Positions 20,163 through 27,640 of a stretch of DNA of 30,855 bases are shown here, piece by piece. Position numbers and translations under genes: made by a program. Every line of letters begins with the position of its first letter. Position 1 is the stretch's first letter. The notes under the pieces were generated by a model. It saw only the letters and a program-made list of their open reading frames with translations. It made no database searches and was not told where the DNA came from. Origin of the DNA: Monoraphidium neglectum (Eukaryota > Chlorophyta > Chlorophyceae > Sphaeropleales > Selenastraceae); the NCBI RefSeq assembly GCF_000611645.1, contig NW_014013599.1, positions 30,025 to 60,879 on the forward strand, written 5' to 3'.

Positions 20163-22774
20163 TCAGTGTAGCTCGCTGCCCTGCTGCCCTGCCCCTGCCA
20201 TCTTGTTGGAACGCGCCGCCTGCTGAGCTGCCTTGCACTCCTGCCTGTGGCCACCCCTCCACCCTGCCTTGTAGCAGGCATCTGAACAGAACCGGGCCGC
20301 CCGGCAGCCGCTGCACAGCCGCAGCCGCACGCCGTCTGCGGCTGTCTTGCCGCACACAGCGCACACAGGCTGCAGCGGACTGGCGCGGGATTGCTCTGGC
20401 TGGGCCTGCAGCTGCTGCTGTGGGGGCTGCTGTGGGGGTTGCTGCGGCGGCGGCGGCTGCGCCTGTTGCTGCGTCCGCCGGCGTTCAGGCTGGGATGACA
20501 ACGTCTGGTCTGGCAGGGTCGGGCCGGGTGCTGAGGACATGTCGCACCCTTGGCCCTCCAGCAAGTGCAGCAGCCTCTCAATGTACAACAATGACCTGTC
20601 GGCCGTAGCCTCACCGGACGTGTTGGAAATTTTCGCTGCCTCTTCGTCAAAAGTGTGCCGCACAGCCGCCAAAAGACCGGGCTGGGTGGCCTTCAGGGCC
20701 GCGGCGGCGCTCAGGGCGGCAGCATTCTCCGGGACACTGTCGCACTCGTCATCCTGCCCTACGCAGGGAACAGGTGACAAGAGCCACAGCAGAGACGCGG
20801 CAAGAGCGCCGCGCATGCCTGTCACGGCAGATCTCTCCTGTGAAGGAAACTGCTCAACTGACGCCCACTGCAGTGCCTGAGCAACAGCAGGCAGCAGCTC
20901 GGGCGTCCCAGACACGATCCTAGAAAGAAAACCGGGGCTATCGGACGCCCCCTGACGGCACGTGCAGGCAAAAGCTATCTTGATGGTGCAAAACAAAAGG
21001 CTTGCCGCCATGTGGGCGTCGACCAAATCGCCTCCGACGCTGCAATGAGTCAAATGGCGAACCAATGCTGCCAACCCGCCGGGGGCGGCCGCCAGCAACT
21101 CAACGATCTCCACAGAACGATCGGAAGACAGCATCAGCTCAACCAGCAGGGCACAGACGTGATACACCGTGGCCTTCTCCACGCCCGCACTGCGGCGCAA
21201 ACACGCCACCGCTGCGGCTGCGCATGCAGGCAGTCGAGCCAATTCGCAACTCGCCTCGGTGCTGCCCTGCGCAATTTGCAACAACACGTAGCTTGCCTGT
21301 TGCCTGGCGACCTCCTCTGTGTCCTCGAGCATTTTCAGCAGGGTAGATGTGGCGCCTGGGGCGCTCGCCACCTCGCGTGCAATGCCTGGTGAAGCTCTAT
21401 CATTCCACACCAGGCTCAAGATAAGTTTCACACACGCACGCCTCGCCATCGCCACCACGTCGCTTGCCGAGGGCTCGCCACCGCTGCCGCTGCCGCCATG
21501 TTCACGCGTGGGCGGCGGGTACCTGAGGGTTCCACCGAGCTGCCCCGCCAGACCCGCTACGAGGCCCGGCACAGCCGTTGCGGCGGCGCAGATTGACTTG
21601 TCCCACTGCACGACGTGTTTCAAGCTCCAAGCAAGGAGCAGCAAGTCGGGCGGCTTCAGCGCGGGCGCTGGCGTGCCCGAGAGAGCCTCTGCAGCCGCAA
21701 CAAATGCCGCCTCCGCCACATCTGCCGCCGCGGATCTCGGGGCAAAGCTGGCGCCTGTTGGTGCCGTGCCAAGGCCAGCGCCGGCGGCTGCCTCGTCATG
21801 CTGAGCGCTGCGTGAACCGGCTGGCAGCTCGTGCATGGTAGCAGCAAGGGCGCACAGCACTGCCACAGCGCTAGCGGCGCCCAGCTTGTTGGGCTCCGAC
21901 CTGGCGACTGTCAGGAAGGTCTGCACCACAGACTCGGTTCCAAAGGTGGCAATCAGCTCGCTCACGTAGGGCAGCTGGGTCATCAGCTTGGTAAGAAGGC
22001 TGGTGCACGGGATTGAGATGCGATGGGACTGGGGCCAGCGTTGCAAACAAGAGAAAATGGCGCTTGCCAGGCCTGGCACGCGAGACGCCTGCGTGGCAGT
22101 GGCACAATGGGGCCATGGGTGTGAGGCTTGAGGCAACGGCGGAACGAGAGCGGCAGTACTCATGCTGCAATGGATGGCATCCCCTCAGATTAAAAGTCAT
22201 AACAACCAGGTGCGTTTCTACAGACACGGGTCGGGGAACGAAATGCGGCGCAGGCTCTCATTCAAGCGTGCGCGCAGGGCTTTCTCTGCCCCCCCAAGCA
22301 CCGCACCTGAGCTGGCCTTGATGCACCTGCCGCTTTGCTGTTTGCGCTTTGCATGCTGACAATGGAAGGGTCGTCCCTGATGATGAACGCCTCCAAAGCG
22401 CTAATCAGCAAGTGACACGCTGCGTGCTGGAACGACTCCCGAGCGTCGGCTGTGTCGGCGACCACCTGGTTGAGGCGCTGTCCCAGCTGCCCCACAAGTG
22501 CCAGGTGATCTGGGAGCAGCGGGCCCTCCAGCGCTGCAGCGGCAGAGGCAATCCTTGACACGGCAGCAGCTGCTTGCCGCGGCCAGTCTGCCTGGGCGTG
22601 GCGGCTGCCGCTGGCCGGCGAGGGCAGCGCCAGCAAGGCACGAAGCGCTGCTGACAGGGCCGCGCCCGGCTCGGGTCCGCTGGCCCTTGCCATGTGAGGT
22701 TTGCTACCGCTGCTGCCTCTGCTGCTGATGTTGCGTTTGCCACGGGCCCCGGGTGCAACAGCCTCTGCGCTCAT
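20163..22774 (-). CDS. ARM-like repeat protein with C-terminal MYND zinc finger, copy 1
   Basis: Two exons: 22307-22774 and 20163-22088, with one intron of 218 bp (CTCAG|gtgcgg ... cacgcag|GCG). The phase is kept and the product is 797 residues. The C-terminal MYND finger spans about residues 732-774, with the exact spacing C-x2-C-x12-C-x2-C-x5-C-x3-C-x8-H-x3-C (CAVC ... CSGC ... CSDAC ... HRQEC). Before it lies a Pro/Gln-rich linker. The rest is long, helical and Ala/Leu-rich with armadillo-like units (LLKMLEDTEEVARQQASYVL, LARLPACAAAAVACLRRSA). MYND fingers bind proline-rich peptides in partner proteins, so a scaffold or regulatory role is inferred; there is no SET domain and no enzyme motif. 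The first exon encodes a Ser-rich start and a helical segment. The gene is convergent with the transporter and is the presumed frame-intact member of the tandem pair. Confidence 0.85.
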
Positions 22775-22989
22775 CCTCGAGGTCGCGCTTGCCTATGACG
22801 ACGTCGAACCGAGGGCAAAGCTAGATCGATCGGGGCGTGGCGTTAATTTAGGGTCTAGTAAGTCGCAACAGCTGGTCACGGTGGAGCAGAAGCGTGATCT
22901 GCTCATTTCGTGCGGCCCACGAAAACTACGTCACTGAGTCATCGACTCACCGTGCCCTGGATTGACAGTGCTAAACTGCAGCATGGAGA

Positions 22990-23280
22990 CCAGTCAATGA
23001 GCCAACTGACGAGTGTCTTCACTGGGGCAGAAACACACAAACAGGAAGGGTCGGTGCTGGCACAGCTGGTGGACGTTTGGAGTTCCAGAGTAGGTGCCTA
23101 GAGGCAGGGGCACGGGGCAACCCCCCTCTGACCCCCCCTCCCCCCCCGGGATGTCCCTGCCATGGTCGTTGATACCCTTTTGTGAGAGCCTTGGACAGGC
23201 TAATCAGGCGTCCTGATTGTCAGCCAACGCGTGAGAACCAACATGAATGGCAGCAGCTAAACCCCCAGCCCCATGGCACG
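22990..23280. repeat. Dispersed non-coding repeat, copy B, at the duplication junction
   Basis: Homologous in order to 11330-11640 (copy A): GTGTCTTCACTGGG, GGTGCTGGCACAG, GTGCCTAGAGGCAG, a C-run near 23120-23148, GGGATGTCCC, GTGAGAGCCTTGG and GAGAACCAACATGA. Its first ~45 bases also resemble 26865-26910 upstream of MYND copy 2. It sits exactly between the two duplicated units, which suggests a part in, or a target of, the rearrangement. Confidence 0.6.
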
Positions 23281-23284
23281 AGCT

Positions 23285-23740
23285 AGCTGGGGCTGACAAG
23301 TTGGGGGTTGCGGCCAGGGAAGCGGCGGGCGCGGTGTGGGGAGTATCATCGCGCTCTCAGCCATGCCGGGGCTAGGACACCGGCGGCGGCGGCGGCGAGG
23401 ACGGTGGTAATTTTGGGCAGCAGATCAATGTGCCCGCGTTTGCGGACGGCAAGGGCAGGGCGCCTTGGGGGGCGTTGCATAGTTTGGGAGGGGGAGGGGA
23501 CGGCGCCTGCGAAATACGGGGCGCCAAGAGCCATATCAATGAGGCGCGTGGACTGGCTGGCGATCCCAGAGCTGCGGGCGCCACCCCAGGGGGGCTGAAT
23601 GATGCGCCCGAGTCGCTGTGAATGTGGACAGGTCAGCCTGGTGTTGATGCTTTTTCCCGGCTTACATGCTAGGTGTTTCTTCCTGGCAGAGACTGTTGTG
23701 GTTAACATTCTCTTGCATCCTTGTAAACAATGTCACTCCA
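23285..23740 (+). pseudogene. Truncated duplicate of the transporter 3' end
   Basis: This matches the transporter tail region from about 19195: CTGACAAGTTGGGGGTTGCGG aligns with ACAAACTGGGGATTGCGGCG, and GGCGCCTGCGAAATACGGGGCGCCA aligns with GGCGTCTGCGAGGTGCGGGGCGCCA. It then continues into the 3' UTR to the CCTTGTAA motif. Only the hydrophilic tail is represented, with no membrane helices. The frame is broken by several length changes and the stop context is lost. It is a passenger of the segmental duplication. Confidence 0.75.
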
Positions 23741-23827
23741 AGATCACACAAGTTCACACCTTTCTGACACAACAGAAAGTCATCAGGGCAGCTGAAACAG
23801 CGACCTCTTGTAAAGTACAACCCAGGT

Positions 23828-23832
23828 TTACA
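23828..23832 (-). terminator. Possible poly(A) signal TGTAA of MYND copy 2
   Basis: TGTAA on the minus strand about 170 nt beyond the stop at 24002. The nearest equivalent for copy 1 is at 19722-19726, about 440 nt from its stop, so the signals are not at matching positions. Confidence 0.3.
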
Positions 23833-24001
23833 CCAGTGTGAACATCGAGGCCCACATCGGAGGGGGACCTCCCTCACGCAGGAGGAGTGCCTGCAGGACC
23901 ATCTAAGCCACCTTGATGCAACAACATACACAAGTCCCCTAGGGCGAATCATGCACACATCTGGCTCGACACAGGGAGTCGCCAGACCTGGAGCATGGGA
24001 G

Positions 24002-26635
24002 TCAGGTTTGCATGCTGCCCTGCACTGCCCCTGCAAGCGCCGTGAGACGTGCTGCCTCCTGAGCTGCCTTGCACTCCTGCCTGTGGCCACCCCTCCATCC
24101 CGCCTTGTAGCAGGCATCGGAACAAAATCGGGCCGCCCGGCAGCCCCTGCACAGCCGCAGCCGCACACCATCTGCCACCGTCTTGCCGCAGACAGCACAC
24201 ACAGGCTGCGACGGAACGGCGCGGCATTGCTCCGGCTGGTGCTGTTGCTGCTGCTGCTGCGGCTGCGGCTGCGGCTGTGGCGGCGGCGGCGGTGGCGGCG
24301 ACGGCGGGTGCGGGTGCGGCTGCTGTCGCGGCCGCTGCTGCCGAGGCTGGGATGACGATGACTGGGCTGGCAGGGTTGGGTGGGGAGCTGATGACTCCGC
24401 ACACCCTTGGCCCTCCAGCAAGTGTAGTAGCCCCTCAATGTACAACAATGACCTGCCAGCAATACCCTCGCCAGCGGTGTCAGTGTCAGAAATCGCCGCT
24501 GCCTCCTCCTTGAAAGTGTGCCGCACAGCCGCCAAGAGACCGGGCTGGGCGGCCTTCATGGCCGCAGCGGCGCTGAGGGCAGCAGCATTCCCCGTAATCC
24601 TGCCGCCGTGACAATTCTGCCCGAGGCAGGGTACAGGTGACAACAGCCACAGCAGAGACGCGGCAAGTGCGCCGCGCAAGCCCGTCACCCCATCTCGCCT
24701 GCGTGCAGGGAATTGCTCAACTGATGCCCACTGCAGTGCCTGAGCAACAGCAGGCCGCAGCTCGGGCGTCCCGGACACAATCCTAGACAGCAAGCCAGGA
24801 CCATTGGATGCCCCCTGACAGCATGTGCAGGCAAGAGCTGCCTGAAGAGTGCAGAACAAAAGGCTTGCCGCCATGTGGGTGTCTGGCAAATTGCCTCTGA
24901 TGCTGCAACAGGTCAAATGGCGACCTACTGCTGCCAACCCGCCGGGGGCTGCCGCCAGAAGCTCGACAATCTCCACAGAACGGTCGGAATCCACAAGCAG
25001 CCGGAACAGCAGGGCGCAGATGGAACGCGCTGTGGGCGTCTCTGTGCCCGCAGTACGGCGCAAACACGCCACCGCTGCGGCTGCGCATGCAGGCAGTCGA
25101 GCCAAGTCGCGGCACGCCTCTGTGCTGGCCTGCGCAATTGACAGCAACACATAGCTTGAATGCTGCCTGGTGTCCTCCTCACTGTCCTCAAGCATTTGCA
25201 GCAGAGTGGACGTGGCGCCTGGGGCGCTCGCCACCTCGTGCTTGATGCGCACTGAAGCTTGATCCTTGCACACCAGGTCGAAGATGAGCTCCACACATGC
25301 CCGCCTCGCAGTCGCCGCCACCTGGCCTGCCCAGTGCCCACCACCACTGCCGCTGCCGCTGCCGTCATGTGAATGCGCCGCGAGCCTGAGGCTCCCAGAG
25401 AGCTGCCTCGCCAGTCCCGCTGCAAGGCCCGGCATAGCAGCTGCGGCGGCGCAGAATGCAGTGTCAGACTGTGCGACAATTTTCAAGCTCGAAACGAGGA
25501 GCAGCACGTCAGGCGGCCCCAATGCGGGCGCCAGCGTGCCCCGCAGAGCCTGTGCCGCCCCAACAAATGCCGCCTGCACCGCCGCTGCTGCCACGGATCC
25601 CGGTGCGCGTTCGGCAACCGTTCCTGCCGTGTCACCACCAGCGCCGGTGGCTGCCTTGTCGTGCTGAGCGCCGCCAGCATTGGCTGGGAGCTTGTGCAGG
25701 ACTGTGGCAAGCGCGCACAACGCCGTCACAGTGCCAACGCTGCCCAGCTTGCCCGGCTCCGACCTGGCGACTGACAAGAAGGTCTGCAGCAAAGACTCGG
25801 CTCCAAAGGTGGCGACCAGCTCCTCGGCAAAGGACGGCATGGTCAGCAGCTTGGTCAGAAGGCCCATGCACTGATTTGAGATGTGAGGGCACCGCGGCCA
25901 GCGTCGCAGGCAGGTAAAATGGTGCTTGCCAGGCCTGGCAAGTGAGGCGCCTGCATGGCAGTGGTGCGTGGGGCCTTGGGTGTGATGCTCGCAGCAAGGA
26001 TGGGGCAAGGGCGACAGATTCACATACTGTGATCCGCCGCATCCCCTCAGCCGATGGCTGAAAATATGCATCCACCTTTCTACCAACACGATCATGGCAG
26101 AAGCGGTGCAGGCCCTGGTGCGGGCGCTCTTGCAGGGCTTCCTGTGTCGCCACACACACCGCACCTGAGCCGGCGAGCTTGATGCGCCCGCCGCTGTGCT
26201 GTTTCCATCACGTCTGCTGGCCTTGAGGAGATCGTCCCGGACTATGACAAACTTCAGGGCGCTGATCAGCAGGTAACACTCGGTTTGCTGGAACGTGTCC
26301 CTAGACTCGGCCGTGTCAACGACCGCCCGGTCAATGCGCTGCTGCAGCTGCCCCAGAAGGTCCAGGTGATCTGAGAGCAGCGGCCGCTGCAGCGCAGCAG
26401 CGGCAGCGGCAATGCGTAACACTGCGTCAGTTGCTCGTTGCGGCCAGTCTGCCTGGGCGCGGCGGCTGCCGCTGGCCTGTGACGGGATTGCCAGCAAGGC
26501 GCGCAGCTCTGCTGACAGGGCTACGCCCGGCTCGGGCACGCTGGCTCTTTCCATGCGAGGGTTGCTGCCGCTGCTGCTTTTGCTGCTGGTGTCGCTGTTG
26601 CCACGGTCCCTGGGCGCAACGGCCTCCGAGCTCAT
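24002..26635 (-). CDS. ARM-like repeat protein with C-terminal MYND zinc finger, copy 2 (splicing altered)
   Basis: Paralogue of the gene at 20163-22774, with the same architecture and identical MYND spacing (CAVC ... CRGC ... CSDAC ... HRQEC). The linker is longer and richer in Pro/Gln/His. The copy-1 splice sites are conserved (exon 1 26165-26635; acceptor before 25950), but joining them here shifts the frame: exon 2 starts in the wrong phase because of a 1-nt length difference near 25910-25925 relative to copy 1. The whole span 24002-26635 is one uninterrupted frame (877 residues) if the 214-bp intron is retained. An alternative acceptor (ccttgctgcgag|C, exon from 25987) would also restore phase and give 818 residues. 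So the gene may still be functional with changed splicing, or may be decaying. The function is inferred to be scaffold-like, as for copy 1. Confidence 0.75.
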   Translation of the reverse strand: MSSEAVAPRDRGNSDTSSKSSSGSNPRMERASVPEPGVALSAELRALLAIPSQASGSRRAQADWPQRATDAVLRIAAAAAALQRPLLSDHLDLLGQLQQRIDRAVVDTAESRDTFQQTECYLLISALKFVIVRDDLLKASRRDGNSTAAGASSSPAQVRCVWRHRKPCKSARTRACTASAMIVLVERWMHIFSHRLRGCGGSQYVNLSPLPHPCCEHHTQGPTHHCHAGASLARPGKHHFTCLRRWPRCPHISNQCMGLLTKLLTMPSFAEELVATFGAESLLQTFLSVARSEPGKLGSVGTVTALCALATVLHKLPANAGGAQHDKAATGAGGDTAGTVAERAPGSVAAAAVQAAFVGAAQALRGTLAPALGPPDVLLLVSSLKIVAQSDTAFCAAAAAMPGLAAGLARQLSGSLRLAAHSHDGSGSGSGGGHWAGQVAATARRACVELIFDLVCKDQASVRIKHEVASAPGATSTLLQMLEDSEEDTRQHSSYVLLSIAQASTEACRDLARLPACAAAAVACLRRTAGTETPTARSICALLFRLLVDSDRSVEIVELLAAAPGGLAAVGRHLTCCSIRGNLPDTHMAASLLFCTLQAALACTCCQGASNGPGLLSRIVSGTPELRPAVAQALQWASVEQFPARRRDGVTGLRGALAASLLWLLSPVPCLGQNCHGGRITGNAAALSAAAAMKAAQPGLLAAVRHTFKEEAAAISDTDTAGEGIAGRSLLYIEGLLHLLEGQGCAESSAPHPTLPAQSSSSQPRQQRPRQQPHPHPPSPPPPPPPQPQPQPQQQQQQHQPEQCRAVPSQPVCAVCGKTVADGVRLRLCRGCRAARFCSDACYKAGWRGGHRQECKAAQEAARLTALAGAVQGSMQT
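24236..24330 (-). repeat. Codon repeat tract encoding Pro/Gln/His-rich linker
   Basis: CTG/CGG-type trinucleotide runs on the plus strand encode runs of Gln and Pro just before the MYND finger of copy 2. The corresponding tract in copy 1 (20405-20470) differs in length and composition, indicating repeat expansion and contraction since duplication. Confidence 0.75.
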
Positions 26636-27640
26636 CCTCGAGGTCGCGATTGCTCACAGGACGTCGAATTGAGGGCAACAGGGATTGATCCGGGCCTAGA
26701 GCTGATTCTGTGCTTAGTATTGGTAACCTGAAACAGCTGGTGACGGCTGAGCAGAGCCGTGATCTGCTAGTTTCGTGCCACCCACGCAAACACTCAGTGC
26801 ATCACAGTGCCTTGAATTGGGGATCCGCCACTACCAAAGTGAGACTACAATAGGGATACTAGTTGACGAGCGCCAACTGACGGGTATCTTCACAGGGGCG
26901 GCAATGCAGCCGCAAGCAATCAGCGTCAGGCGCGTGGCCTCGGCGAAGAGCCAGGCCGCTTGTGCAACATCACGATGCACTTCTCTCCACAGGCATTACA
27001 GTACAGGAATGTTAGCATAGAATGTTACACCCTACAGAGTCAAGTGTGCACGTTGTCATGCTACGTGTGATGGTGGTTTAGAGCTTGAATTCCAATGCCC
27101 ACCATGCGATGGCTGTCGTGCAATGCACGTGTCACGCGGTGTGAAATCACCACCCAAAGCTCTCTCAGCGCGTGAACAAATCAAAACAGCCTCAAACTCC
27201 CCAAGCCCGCCGCTCGCCGCTCACCAGCCGCCCTTGCCCCTTGCACATGCCCAAGCAGTCGACCATCAAGTGCCCCGCAACGGTCCACTCTGCTGTGCGG
27301 GGCACCATGCACCATGGGCCGTGGAACAACACCGGCCTGCTGCAATCTGTGCTGTCTCACACACCCCGCGCGGCCCTAGCAAAGGGGCCCTAGGCGTCGC
27401 GTGCATCCTGGCGCTGCACCCTCCGGGCTTGTGATCCAGCCGCCGCTTGCGTCACCGCGTGGACGCGTACTCATCACTCCGTCATCGTCACTGTTGTAAA
27501 CACACCCCCGACGCATATCGCCGCGTCGAATCGCGCCATGGCGGCGCAATCCTGATGGGCGCGTGTCCCGCACCGCTTGTAACATGCCGTCCGTGCCCTC
27601 TGCGTCTGCTGGCTGCGGACCCGCTTGCAGCAGGCCGGGT
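26636..27640. other. Intergenic region between MYND copy 2 and the acetyl-CoA carboxylase gene
   Basis: The first ~270 bp are the duplicated upstream region of the MYND gene, including a short match (about 26865-26910) to the start of dispersed repeat copy B. The remainder is the 3' flank of the carboxylase gene. Minus-strand TGTAA motifs lie at 26996-27000 and 27025-27029, more than 600 nt after the stop at 27641. No gene is recognisable. Confidence 0.5.

Larger units (their letters stand above)
19190..23040. repeat. Tandem segmental duplication, unit 1
   Basis: Unit 1 contains the last ~320 nt of the transporter coding sequence, its 3' flank, a complete MYND gene and the upstream region of that gene. 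It aligns in order with 23280-26910. Anchors include GCATCATCGCGCTCTCAGCC at about 19249 (GTATCATCGCGCTCTCAGCC at about 23342), GGCAGGTCAGCCTG at about 19882 (GGACAGGTCAGCCTG at about 23628), the whole MYND gene, and the CAGCTGGT/GATCTGCT block at about 22869 (about 26732). A segment around 19560-19840 has no clear counterpart in unit 2. Confidence 0.85.
22775..24001. other. Region between the MYND paralogues
   Basis: From 22775 to about 23040 this is the upstream region of MYND copy 1, matching 26640-26910 upstream of copy 2. From about 22990 to 23280 it carries dispersed repeat copy B, and from about 23280 the duplicated transporter tail. The remainder up to 24002 is the 3' flank of MYND copy 2. 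No intact gene is present. Confidence 0.65.
23280..26910. repeat. Tandem segmental duplication, unit 2
   Basis: Diverged copy of 19190-23040. It holds a decayed transporter 3' end, MYND copy 2 and its upstream region. Protein-level similarity of the two MYND products is obvious throughout, while the flanks have drifted, so the duplication is not recent. Confidence 0.85.
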
